In this document: piece by piece, positions 8,359-15,966 of the stretch
Layout: each line of letters starts with the position of its first letter
How positions within the stretch are numbered: the stretch's first letter is position 1
NCBI RefSeq assembly: GCF_040649515.1
Contig: NZ_JBEZFP010000047.1
Location: 1-56,435 of the forward strand
From: Yinghuangia elevatio
GTDB lineage: Bacteria; Actinomycetota; Actinomycetes; Streptomycetales; Streptomycetaceae
DNA: 56,435 nt
Direction: 5' to 3'
Program-made: the position numbers and the translations under genes
The notes under the pieces: generated by a model
The model's database searches: none
Told to the model about the DNA's origin: nothing
What the model saw: only the letters and a program-made list of their open reading frames with translations

Positions 8359-9153
8359 ATGAACCACTTCACGTACGGCCCGCTCACCCCTGGTCTCGCG
8401 TTCCTGATGTCGTGCACGGGTGCCTGCCTGGGCCTCTTGTGCAGCGCTCGGGCCCAGGCCACCACCGGTGCGGTGCGTGCCCGTTGGCTCGCCTTGGCGG
8501 CCTTGTCGCTCGGCGGCACCGGAATATGGGTCATGCACTTCATCGCGATGCTCGGATTCAGCATCCCGGGACGCCAGGTCAGGTACGACATCCCGCTCAC
8601 CCTCGCGAGCATGGCGCTGTCCGTCCTGGTGGTCGGCATCGGCCTCGCCCTGGCGATCGGCGGGGGCAGCCGCAACTCGACGCTGCTGGCCGGCGGGGCG
8701 ATCACCGGCACGGGCGTGGGCGGCATGCACTACCTGGGGATGGCGGCGATGAAGACGTCGCAGCCCATCACGTACGACCCCCGGATCGTCGCGCTGTCGC
8801 TGGTCGTCGCCATCATCGCGGCAACGGCCGCACTGTGGGCGGCACTTCACGTCCGCGGGGTCAAGGCGACCGTCGCCGCGGTGCCGGTGATGGGGCTGGC
8901 GGTGACGGGCATGCACTACATCGGCATGTACGCGATGCGGGCCGGTGAGACCGCGCCGGGCAGCCGCGCGCTCGAGCACGTGCACGGCACCGAGCCGACG
9001 CAGTTCTTCGCCCCGATGATCACCGGCATCAGCCTCGTCACGCTGATCATCCTGGTGATCGTGGCGATCTGGCCGGACGTCGAACAGATGGCCGACGACC
9101 GGGACTTCGACATGCGGGTGAACCGCCTGACCGGGCCCCACCCCGGCGCTTAG
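8359..9153 (+). CDS. MHYT domain membrane sensor protein (paralog 2)
   Basis: This is a seven-helix integral membrane protein of 264 residues, clearly paralogous to the MHYT protein at 5429. It shares GTGIWVMHFIAMLGF and the GMHYLGM and TGMHYIGM motifs at the same spacing. It lacks the long basic tail of paralog 1 and ends soon after the last helix. Metal or gas sensing is the accepted proposal for the domain; no output domain is present. No upstream in-frame start is available back to a stop at 8299, so the ATG at 8359 is the only reasonable start although its ribosome site is weak. It lies 197 bases after the amidase-like gene. Confidence 0.88.
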   Translation: MNHFTYGPLTPGLAFLMSCTGACLGLLCSARAQATTGAVRARWLALAALSLGGTGIWVMHFIAMLGFSIPGRQVRYDIPLTLASMALSVLVVGIGLALAIGGGSRNSTLLAGGAITGTGVGGMHYLGMAAMKTSQPITYDPRIVALSLVVAIIAATAALWAALHVRGVKATVAAVPVMGLAVTGMHYIGMYAMRAGETAPGSRALEHVHGTEPTQFFAPMITGISLVTLIILVIVAIWPDVEQMADDRDFDMRVNRLTGPHPGA

Positions 9154-9208
9154 CAAGTCCGCCGAACGCGCGTGCGGCCGCCGAACGCCCCGCGGCACCC
9201 GCACGCGC

Positions 9209-9252
9209 GAGGGTGTGCCCGCCGCCACCACCAGCCCGGCGGGCACACCCTC
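9209..9252 (+). terminator. Hairpin between MHYT gene 2 and nitronate monooxygenase gene
   Basis: A perfect 15-base stem has arms GAGGGTGTGCCCGCC (9209-9223) and its complement (9238-9252) with a 14-base loop. It sits between two convergent genes and could terminate both. There is no U-tract, which is usual in such GC-rich genomes. Confidence 0.7.
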
Positions 9253-9345
9253 TCCCGTGCGCTCTGTACGCTCGGTGCGCTCACCGCACTCAGGGCTCTG
9301 AATGCGCCCGGTGCGCCGAACTCCCCGAGTCGTCCTGGTGCGCGC

Positions 9346-10470
9346 TCAGTCGTCGGCGAGCAGAGCGCCCAGGCGCTCGGTCGCCTCGACCCATTCCTGC
9401 ACCATCGTCAGCACGACCTCCTGGGTCGGCCGGACGCGGTCGATGGCGCCCACGATCTGGCCCACCGGCCAGCCGTTCAGCTCCTTGTTCTTGGTCCGCG
9501 TGAAACGCCGTGCGGCCTTGTTGTAGATGAGGCCCTGGAGCGGCATCGGCAGCGGGTCGGGGTTGTTCTCGTCCTCCCACGCCTCGGTCCACGCGGTGCG
9601 CAGCTGGCGCGCGGGCTTCCCGGTCATGGACCGCGAGCGCACCGTGTCGGTGGACTTGGCCTCCAGCAGGTTCTGCACGGAAGTCTCGTGCGTGTCCGCC
9701 TCGGTGACGGTCAGCCAGATGCTGCCGGTCCACACGCCCTGGGCGCCGAGCGCGAGCGCGGCGGCCATCTGGCGGCCACCGCCGATGCCGCCCGCCGCGA
9801 GCACCGGGACGTCGGGGCCGACCACGTCGACGACCTGCGGGATGAGCACCATCGTGGAGATCTCGCCGCAGTGGCCGCCGGCTTCGGTGCCCTGTGCGAC
9901 GACGACGTCGACGCCCGCCTCGACCTGCTTCTGCGCGTGCCGCGGGCTGCCGCAGAGCGCGCCGACCAGCACACCCGCGTCGTGGCACGCGTCGATGATG
10001 TCGGCGGGGGGCGGGCCCAGCGCGTTGACGAACATCTTGACGAGCGGGTGCTTGAGCGCGGTGTCGATCTGCGCCCGCGACTCCAGGTCGACGTTGAGGC
10101 CGGCGGCCTTGGCCGCCTTGCCTTCCAACTCCGGGGGCAGCGGCGGGATGTCGTGCGCCGCGAGGAGGTCGTCGACGAACTTCCAGTGGGCTTCCGGGAT
10201 CAGCTTCTCGAGGTTCTCCGGCACGGCCGCGTCGCCGCCGCCCTTGCCGAGGTACTTCATCGGGATGGCGAGGTCCACGCCGTACGGCCGGCCGTCGACG
10301 TGCTCGTCGATCCAGGCGAGCTCGATCTCGAGCTGGTCCGGGCTGAACGCGAGGGCGCCGAGGACACCGAAGCCGCCCGCGCGGCTGACCGCGGCGACGA
10401 CGTCCCGGCAGTGGGAGAACGCGAAGATCGGGAACTCGATCCCGAGCTTTTCGCAGATCGGTGGCTTCAT
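9346..10470 (-). CDS. Nitronate monooxygenase / NPD-family FMN oxidoreductase
   Basis: This is a soluble FMN-dependent TIM-barrel enzyme of the 2-nitropropane dioxygenase (nitronate monooxygenase) family, 374 residues. Family marks are the N-terminal LGIEFPIFAFS, the AGGFGVLGALAFSP loop, the phosphate-binding segment VLAAGGIGGGRQMAAALALG and the conserved AQGTEAGGHCG. Members detoxify alkyl nitronates or oxidise related carbanions; many actinobacterial paralogs sit in lipid or steroid catabolic clusters and have unknown substrates. The start is the ATG at 10470, where homology begins. An ATG 45 bases upstream would fall inside the promoter palindrome. It follows the Ltp3-like gene in the same direction but has its own terminator upstream and its own operator. 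Confidence 0.88.
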   Translation of the reverse strand: MKPPICEKLGIEFPIFAFSHCRDVVAAVSRAGGFGVLGALAFSPDQLEIELAWIDEHVDGRPYGVDLAIPMKYLGKGGGDAAVPENLEKLIPEAHWKFVDDLLAAHDIPPLPPELEGKAAKAAGLNVDLESRAQIDTALKHPLVKMFVNALGPPPADIIDACHDAGVLVGALCGSPRHAQKQVEAGVDVVVAQGTEAGGHCGEISTMVLIPQVVDVVGPDVPVLAAGGIGGGRQMAAALALGAQGVWTGSIWLTVTEADTHETSVQNLLEAKSTDTVRSRSMTGKPARQLRTAWTEAWEDENNPDPLPMPLQGLIYNKAARRFTRTKNKELNGWPVGQIVGAIDRVRPTQEVVLTMVQEWVEATERLGALLADD

Positions 10471-10485
10471 GCGAAGAGCGTAGAC

Positions 10486-10518
10486 AGGATGCTTGACCAA
10501 TACAAGGTCAGGCATCCT
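10486..10518. promoter_or_regulatory. 33-base inverted repeat upstream of nitronate monooxygenase
   Basis: The arms AGGATGCTTGACC and GGTCAGGCATCCT flank a 7-base AT-rich spacer (AATACAA). They are complementary at 12 of 13 positions. The repeat ends 16 bases upstream of the start codon, which fits an operator over the promoter or start site. There is no such element upstream of the neighbouring thiolase-like genes. Confidence 0.6.
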
Positions 10519-10546
10519 TACAATTTGCCCGTGCCCGACGAGACGA

Positions 10547-10583
10547 ACGGGCCGGACCGCATCCCACGCGCGGTCCGGCCCGT
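10547..10583 (-). terminator. Terminator of the FadD19/DUF35/Ltp operon
   Basis: A perfect 14-base stem (ACGGGCCGGACCGC, loop of 9) starts 15 bases after the stop codon of the Ltp3-like gene. It separates that operon from the nitronate monooxygenase gene downstream. Confidence 0.75.
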
Positions 10584-10597
10584 CGTCGCCGTGCGGA

Positions 10598-11761
10598 TCA
10601 GCTCGACGGGAGCTGCGAGCCGACCGCCCACATCGCGAAGTACTGCGCGGCGGCACCGTACGCCTGCGCGAGGGCCACCCGCGCGCCGTCCACCTGGTGC
10701 TCGCCCGCGGCTCCGCGGACCTGGAGCGCCGCTTCGAGGAAGCGGAGCATGCCGGACGCCCCGATCGGGTTCGACGACAGCACGCCGCCCGACGGGTTGA
10801 CCGGGAAGGAGCCGTCGAACGCGGTCTCGCCGCGGTCGACCATCTTCCAGCCCTCGCCCACCGGCGCGATGTCGTGGCCCTCCAGCCACATCGGCTCGTA
10901 CCAGGAGAACGGCACGTACAGCTCGGCGACGTCGATCTGGTTGCGCGGGTCGGTGATCCCGGCCTGCTTGTAGACGTCCCACGCGCAGTCGACGCCCGCC
11001 TGCGGGCGGATCGGGTCGCGGCCGTTGAACGACGACGGCTCCGAGCGCATCGACGTGCCCAGCACCCACGCCGGCGGCCTGCCGTCGGCCTCCGCCGCGA
11101 GCCCGCCGGCCTTGTCGGTGAGCACGATCGCGCCGGCGCCGTCCGACGACGGGCACGACTCCAGGAAGTGCAGCGGGTCCCACATCATGGGCGACTCGCG
11201 CACCTTGTCGATGGAGATGTCCTTCAGGTGCAGGTGCGCGTACGGGTTGCGCAGCGCGTTCTGCCGGTCCTTGACCGCGACCTGCCACCCGATGTGCTCG
11301 GGCGCCCCGGACTTGCGGATGTACGCGCGGATCCACGGCGCGAACGCACCGCCGGCGCCGATCGAACCGGACTTGCCGCCGCCGAGGCCGAACTGCGCGT
11401 TGCCCTCGGACTGCTTCTCCCACGCCACCGCGAGCACGCGCTTGTGCACGCGCGAACTCACCAGGTGCGACGCCACGATGGCGGTCGAGCCGCCCACCGA
11501 ACCGGCGGTGTGCACGCGGAAGACCGGCTTGCCCGCGCCGCCGAGTGCGTCGGCGAGGTAGAGCTCGGGCTTCATGACGCCCTCGAAGATGTCCGGCGCC
11601 TTGCCGATGACGACCGCGTCGATGTCCGACCACGTCATCTGGGCGTCGTCGAGCGCGCGTTGCGCGGCCTCGCGGACCAGGCCGGCGATCGACAGGTCGT
11701 CGCGGCGCTTCTTGTGCTTCGTCTGGCCGATGCCGACCACTGCGACAGGCTCGTGCCCCAT
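10598..11761 (-). CDS. Thiolase-like lipid-transfer protein (Ltp3-like)
   Basis: This thiolase-superfamily protein of 387 residues resembles SCP-x/lipid-transfer thiolase-like proteins. The active-site residues of true thiolases are replaced. The Cys of the A-C-A-S-G motif aligns to Gly87 (TAGSVGGST), and the GHPxG His is Asn in SSNPIGASG. Such proteins can act as aldolases or acyl-CoA binding partners with DUF35 proteins, as known for the steroid retro-aldolase Ltp2-ChsH2. Its start overlaps the stop of the preceding thiolase-like gene by one base (TGATG), so the two are translationally coupled and probably form a heteromer. Gene order matches mycobacterial Rv3521-ltp4-ltp3 as I recall it. 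The substrate is probably a branched or steroid CoA thioester (inference). Confidence 0.85.
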   Translation of the reverse strand: MGHEPVAVVGIGQTKHKKRRDDLSIAGLVREAAQRALDDAQMTWSDIDAVVIGKAPDIFEGVMKPELYLADALGGAGKPVFRVHTAGSVGGSTAIVASHLVSSRVHKRVLAVAWEKQSEGNAQFGLGGGKSGSIGAGGAFAPWIRAYIRKSGAPEHIGWQVAVKDRQNALRNPYAHLHLKDISIDKVRESPMMWDPLHFLESCPSSDGAGAIVLTDKAGGLAAEADGRPPAWVLGTSMRSEPSSFNGRDPIRPQAGVDCAWDVYKQAGITDPRNQIDVAELYVPFSWYEPMWLEGHDIAPVGEGWKMVDRGETAFDGSFPVNPSGGVLSSNPIGASGMLRFLEAALQVRGAAGEHQVDGARVALAQAYGAAAQYFAMWAVGSQLPSS

Positions 11762-12825
11762 CAGACGTCACCTTCCAGAATGCACACCAGGTTCTGCTGC
11801 AACAGCGGACCCGAAGTCGCGTGGGCCAGCGTGCGGTTGCGACCGCCGGACAGGATCTGCTCGGCCGCCTCGGCGATGCGGACCAGACCGGTCGCCATCA
11901 GCGGGTTGCCGGTCAGCGGGCCGCCCGACGGGTTGACCACGACGTCGTCGGCAAGGCCCAGAGCCTGCCGCAGGACGACCTCCTGCGACGTGAACGGGGC
12001 CATCAGCTCCGCCACTTCCACCCCCGCCACGCCGCCGGCCTTCTCCGCGGCCAGGCGCGTCGACGGCGAGTCGGTCAGGTCGCGCAGCGCCGGGTTGTGC
12101 ACCTCGCTGCGGTGGTCGAGGCCGGTGATCCAGGCCGGGCGGGCCACCAGTTCGCGGGCGCGCCGGGCGGTCGCCATCACCACGCAGGACGCGCCGTCCG
12201 AGATGGGCGGCAGGTCGCTCTTGCGCAGCGGCGAGCGCAGGTACGGCTCGGCGAGCAGCTTGTCGACGTCGGTCTCCGCCGAACGCAGCTGCTGCTTGGG
12301 GTTGTTCGCCGCGTCGCGCCGCGAACGCGCGGAGATCTCCGCGAGTTCGCGCTCGGTGGTCTTGCCCGACTCGATCAGCTGCCTGGCCTGGAGGGCCGCC
12401 AGCGACACCGGGTCCGGGCCGAGCGGGGCCAGGTAGTAGGGGTCGAGTTCGAGCGGGTAGATCTCCGCCGGGTCGCCGGTCGACGACTTGCCGGAGCCCA
12501 GCGCGACGGCGATCTCGACGTCGCCGTGCTGCATGCGGACCCACGCCTCGTACAGCGCCCAGGCGCCGTCCATCTCGACGTGCGACTCGTGGATCGGCGG
12601 CCAGGCGCCCATCGCGTCGAGGTTCGGCACGAACGAGAAGGTGCCGCCGGAGATGTAGTCGCACGAACCCTGGCAGCTGAAGCCGACGTCCGAGCGCTTG
12701 AGCCCGACCTTGCCCAGTGCCTCGTCGACCACCGAGATGAGCATCTCGGTCTCGCTGAGCTCGTTGCGGCGTACGGAGGGGAGGTACGCGGTCGAGACGA
12801 CCGCGATGTCTGTGTCGTTACGCAC
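11761..12825 (-). CDS. Thiolase-like protein (Ltp4-like)
   Basis: This second thiolase-superfamily protein, about 354 residues, is shorter than a catalytic thiolase. It also lacks the catalytic Cys (the region reads HVEMDGAWALYEA) and the His of GHPxG (here TGNPLMATG). It likely pairs with the Ltp3-like protein encoded immediately downstream. I chose the GTG at 12825, preceded by GGAGACAGG; another in-frame GTG at 12849 lies directly after the stop of the DUF35 gene and is possible. The very long open frame that extends upstream through two other genes is only a by-product of high GC. The length and order agree with mycobacterial Ltp4, a cholesterol side-chain gene (family knowledge). Confidence 0.85.
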   Translation of the reverse strand: MRNDTDIAVVSTAYLPSVRRNELSETEMLISVVDEALGKVGLKRSDVGFSCQGSCDYISGGTFSFVPNLDAMGAWPPIHESHVEMDGAWALYEAWVRMQHGDVEIAVALGSGKSSTGDPAEIYPLELDPYYLAPLGPDPVSLAALQARQLIESGKTTERELAEISARSRRDAANNPKQQLRSAETDVDKLLAEPYLRSPLRKSDLPPISDGASCVVMATARRARELVARPAWITGLDHRSEVHNPALRDLTDSPSTRLAAEKAGGVAGVEVAELMAPFTSQEVVLRQALGLADDVVVNPSGGPLTGNPLMATGLVRIAEAAEQILSGGRNRTLAHATSGPLLQQNLVCILEGDV

Positions 12826-12851
12826 GATGCCTGTCTCCTGAGTGGCCACGG

Positions 12852-13835
12852 TCAGAACACCCGGTTCAAGAACTGCTCGGCGGGCAGGTCGGGTTCGCCG
12901 GTCGGCAGCCAGCCCTCGATGAAGCCGGCCACGGTGCCCCAGCCCTTGCTGGTGATCTCGGCGGCGTCGCGCTGGGCGTCCGGGAACCACTGCGCCTTGA
13001 CGCGCATGCCCACCCGGATCTCGCCCACCGGGATGCCGATGATCTGCTGCTGCGCGATGACCATCTCGTCGCCGTCCAGGACCACCGAAGCGCGCGCGAA
13101 CGGCTCGGTCTCCTTCTGGCCGGGGTACGGAGTCGGGGTCACGATGGTGTAGTTCGACACCGTGCCGACGTCCGGCAGCGTCTCCTCGAGCTCGGGGCCG
13201 AGGATCAGCGCGTCCACCGAGCAGTAGCCGCGGCCGAGGAAGACGCGGTTGCACTTGGGGCAGCGCTGGCCGGTGATGACGCCCGCGCGCATGCTCGCCG
13301 CGTACCGCTCCAGCGTCGGCGAGAGCACGTCGGTGTAGGTGATCGTGGAGAAGAAGTCCATGGTCTGGACGTCCTGCGCCTCGCCCGCGGCCGGCCCCTC
13401 GGGGGTCTCGCCGGGGATGAACGCCACGATGTCGTCGATACGGCCCACCGGTTCGTCGCGCCAGCGCGGCACGACGCGCATGCCGGTCGACACCGCGTCC
13501 TCGCTGCCCGCGTCCAGCACGTGCAGCAGGTTGGTGTCGGCGCCGTCCAGCTTGACCAGCGCGTACGCGAACGGCCGGTCGAGCGGGTGGTGCTTGCCGG
13601 GCTCGGCGACCCAGGTCCAGGACACCACGGTCCCGGCCGGGCCGACCTCGACGAAGTCCGGCTCCAGTTGGTTGCCGGTCTCCGGGTCGTATTCCATCGG
13701 CGGCACGATGACCCGCTCGCCGCTGCGGATCCCGACGATGCGCTGCGCGGTCAGCTCCGAGAAGAACCGGCTGATGACCGGTCCGAGCGTGCGCTTGTAC
13801 GGGAACTGGATGGTGCTGCTTGTCTGTGTCGACAC
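12852..13835 (-). CDS. Two-domain OB-fold (DUF35) acyl-CoA associated protein
   Basis: This protein of 327 residues is made of two tandem DUF35-type units. DUF35 proteins have a rubredoxin-like zinc ribbon followed by an OB fold and bind acyl-CoA while partnering thiolase-like enzymes. The C-terminal unit keeps three zinc ligands (Cys192, Cys195 and Cys205 in RCPKCNRVFLGRGYC); the usual fourth is absent. The N-terminal unit has no Cys pair, although the OB-fold strands (AGTVVSWTWV and so on) remain. The start is GTG at 13835 with GAGAGGA upstream. It lies in the operon between the acyl-CoA synthetase and the two thiolase-like genes. A mycobacterial counterpart is probably Rv3521. Confidence 0.85.
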   Translation of the reverse strand: MSTQTSSTIQFPYKRTLGPVISRFFSELTAQRIVGIRSGERVIVPPMEYDPETGNQLEPDFVEVGPAGTVVSWTWVAEPGKHHPLDRPFAYALVKLDGADTNLLHVLDAGSEDAVSTGMRVVPRWRDEPVGRIDDIVAFIPGETPEGPAAGEAQDVQTMDFFSTITYTDVLSPTLERYAASMRAGVITGQRCPKCNRVFLGRGYCSVDALILGPELEETLPDVGTVSNYTIVTPTPYPGQKETEPFARASVVLDGDEMVIAQQQIIGIPVGEIRVGMRVKAQWFPDAQRDAAEITSKGWGTVAGFIEGWLPTGEPDLPAEQFLNRVF

Positions 13836-13883
13836 GCGGTCGTCCTCTCGGCGCTGGGCTGATCGGCGATGCTGCTGGTCTGC

Positions 13884-13933
13884 TGGGGCTCGGGCTCGGG
13901 CTCGGGCTCGGGGCTCGGGGCTCGGGGCTCAGG
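13884..13933. repeat. GGGCTC/GGGGCTC tandem repeat in operon spacer
   Basis: The 123-base spacer between the acyl-CoA synthetase and DUF35 genes contains four hexamers GGGCTC followed by three heptamers GGGGCTC. The displayed strand has several G runs and could fold as a quadruplex; transcription is on the other strand, so the mRNA would carry the C-rich form. It is not coding. Confidence 0.65.
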
Positions 13934-13958
13934 GCCCGGGGGCCGTTGGTTCGGGTGC

Positions 13959-15578
13959 TCAGGTGGCCTGCGCCGCGACGCGCGAAGCCCAGGCGTAGTC
14001 CGCCTTGCCGACGTTGGTGCGGCCGATCTCCTCGGTCAGGACGACCGCCCGCGGGACCTTGTAGCCGGCGAGCAACGAGCGGCAGTGCTCCGCCAGTTCG
14101 TCGTACGAGGGGGCGGCGCCCTCGCGCGGTGCGACGACCCCGACCACGCGCGCGCCCCAGCGCTCGTCGGGTACGCCCACCACGATGCAGTCGAACACGT
14201 CCGGGTGCGCCTTGAGCGCGGACTCGACCTCTTCGGGGTAGATCTTCTCGCCGCCGGAGTTGATGCAGACGGAGCCGCGGCCGAGCATGACGATCGCGCC
14301 GTCGGCCTCGATCATCCCGAAGTCGCCCGGCACGACGTAGCGCACGCCGTCCACCACCGGGAAGGTGGCGGCGGTCTTGACCTCGTCCTTCCAGTAGCCG
14401 AGCGGGATGTGCCCGGACCGCGCGATCTTGCCGACCACGCCCGAGCCGGGCTCGACCGGACGCATGGACTCCAGGTCCAGCACGGTGACCTGAGGACCCA
14501 TCAGGAACCGCGGCGCGTTGCCGGCCGCGTCGTCCTTGTCGACGGTCTCCTTCTTGACGCCGCTGCCGCCGGCACCCAGTTCGGAGCTGCCGTAGCTGTC
14601 GTTGATCATCAGGTGCGGCACGACGGCCTTCAGCTCGTCCTTGACGGCCTCGGAGAGCACCGCGCCGCCGGAGCCGATGACGTACAGCTTCGAGAGGTCG
14701 TGGTCGCCGGCCTTCGCCGCGTCCGCGAGCGGGCGGCCCATGGCGTCGCCGACGATCTGGATCGAGGAGACCTGCTCGCGCTCCGCGATGCCGAGCAGCC
14801 GGGCGGCGTCGTACTTGCGGTCCGTGTAGAGCACGATGCGGTTGCCGGCCAGCAGCCCGCCGATCGCGAACCACTGCGCGGCGCCGTGCATGAGCGGTGC
14901 GGCGGGCATGAAGGTCAGCCGGAAGTCGCGCTCGGCGTTGCGGGTGATCTCGGCGGGCGCCGCGATGGGCGTACCCGGCCAGCCGCCTCCGCCCATCGCG
15001 CCGAAGAAGATGTCCTCGTGGCGCCACATCGTGCCCTTCGGCATGCCGGTGGTGCCGCCGGTGTAGACGATGTAGCGGTCGTCGGCGCTGCGCGCCCCGA
15101 ACCCGCGCTCCGGCGAGGCGGCGGCCAGGGCCTCCTCGTAGTCGACCGCACCCGGGACGTCCTCGACGTCGGGCTGGTCGTCGGCGATCGAGACGAACGT
15201 CTTGAGCGCCGGGAACTCCCCGGCCACGGCCGCCAGCCGGTCCGCGTAACCGCGCTCGTAGACCATCGCCACCAGGTCGGCGTCGCCCAGCAGGTACTGG
15301 AGCTCCGCCTCGACATAGCGGTAGTTGATGTTGACCGGCACGGCGCGGATCTTCCACGCGGCGAGCAGCGTCTCCACGAACTCGGCGCGGTTGAAGCTGT
15401 AGACGCCGATGTGGTCGCCCGGTCCCACCCCCGCCGCGGCGAGGTGGTGGGCAAGTCTGTTCGCCCGCTCGTCGAGTCGGCGGTACGTCCGTCGCTGATC
15501 GCCTGCGACAAGCACCTCGGTGTCGCCGCCCGCGTCCGCGAGCAGCTCCCAGAGGTCGGCGAGATTGAAGTCGGCCAC
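13959..15578 (-). CDS. Acyl-CoA synthetase, FadD19-like
   Basis: This AMP-forming acyl-CoA ligase of about 539 residues activates a carboxylate with ATP and CoA. Visible core motifs are VYTGGTTGMPKGT (P-loop), RHEDIFFGAMGG, NDSYGSSELG, LGRGSVCINSGGEKIYPEE and the C-terminal Lys region NVGKADYAWA. The RHEDI, MLGRGS and INSGGEK segments match the mycobacterial FadD19 (steroid C24-CoA ligase) subgroup from memory. I chose the GTG at 15578 because a promoter-like TTGACG/TATCGT pair ends 6 bases before it, which implies a leaderless transcript. A TTG at 15614 would put the -35 box inside the gene. It is the first gene of a four-gene operon with DUF35 and two Ltp-like proteins. Confidence 0.88.
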   Translation of the reverse strand: MADFNLADLWELLADAGGDTEVLVAGDQRRTYRRLDERANRLAHHLAAAGVGPGDHIGVYSFNRAEFVETLLAAWKIRAVPVNINYRYVEAELQYLLGDADLVAMVYERGYADRLAAVAGEFPALKTFVSIADDQPDVEDVPGAVDYEEALAAASPERGFGARSADDRYIVYTGGTTGMPKGTMWRHEDIFFGAMGGGGWPGTPIAAPAEITRNAERDFRLTFMPAAPLMHGAAQWFAIGGLLAGNRIVLYTDRKYDAARLLGIAEREQVSSIQIVGDAMGRPLADAAKAGDHDLSKLYVIGSGGAVLSEAVKDELKAVVPHLMINDSYGSSELGAGGSGVKKETVDKDDAAGNAPRFLMGPQVTVLDLESMRPVEPGSGVVGKIARSGHIPLGYWKDEVKTAATFPVVDGVRYVVPGDFGMIEADGAIVMLGRGSVCINSGGEKIYPEEVESALKAHPDVFDCIVVGVPDERWGARVVGVVAPREGAAPSYDELAEHCRSLLAGYKVPRAVVLTEEIGRTNVGKADYAWASRVAAQAT

Positions 15579-15584
15579 GGCCGC

Positions 15585-15614
15585 ACGATAGGTAAGGTTC
15601 CTTGACGACGTCAA
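15585..15614 (-). promoter_or_regulatory. Promoter and palindromic operator of the FadD19-like operon
   Basis: Reading on the minus strand, TTGACG (15614-15609) and TATCGT (15590-15585) are separated by 18 bases, with a GTG start 6 bases later. The -35 box is part of a perfect 13-base palindrome, TTGACGACGTCAA at 15602-15614. A repressor bound there would block RNA polymerase. Confidence 0.6.
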
Positions 15615-15743
15615 TGGTTATGGAAAACGCGTAGTCGTGACGATCCCCACCCGCGGCCCGCCCAGAGGGCGGCACGGCGGGCCACCCCGGGACCTTGTCC
15701 CGACCTCCCGCCGGCCATGCGGCGGCGCCGTGCAGCGCGGCGC

Positions 15744-15953
15744 TCACACAGGGCCGGGCGGCCGGCTCCCGGCGTCGAACCCGATGGCCTCGAAGCCCAG
15801 CTCGGGGATCCCCAGATCCGCCCGCATGGCATCGGACGTGGCCTGCACGGCGCGGAAGAACGACAGCTGCGCGGTGAGGTACGGGGCGTCCAAGAGGGTG
15901 GCGCCGTCCGCCGGCGCGTCGCGGATATCGCGGCGGTGGTCCGGCTGGACCAC
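15744..15953 (-). CDS. Small hypothetical protein downstream of PIG-L deacetylase
   Basis: This 69-residue open frame starts at GTG 15953, 13 bases after the PIG-L stop codon. The composition looks like real protein, with a helical central segment (TAQLSFFRAVQATSDAMRAD) and an ending in PELGFEAIGFDAG. It has no recognisable family. There is no clear ribosome site, so it may be read by coupling to the upstream gene, or it may be a frameshifted remnant of a longer C terminus. I do not recognise it. Confidence 0.45.
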   Translation of the reverse strand: MVQPDHRRDIRDAPADGATLLDAPYLTAQLSFFRAVQATSDAMRADLGIPELGFEAIGFDAGSRPPGPV

Positions 15954-15966
15954 CGCCGCGGGCGCG

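Noticed and set aside
15602..15614. TTGACGACGTCAA counted as a sixth copy of the CTGACG-N3-CGTCAG motif
   Set aside because: The half-sites are similar, but the spacer is one base instead of three, which would rotate the half-sites relative to each other. It is treated as a separate operator.
11761..15747. A 1328-codon continuous open frame on the minus strand
   Set aside because: Only its 3' part (to about 12825-12849) encodes a recognisable protein. The upstream part is the antiphase reading of the DUF35 and acyl-CoA synthetase genes, giving Arg/Gly/Ala-rich nonsense.
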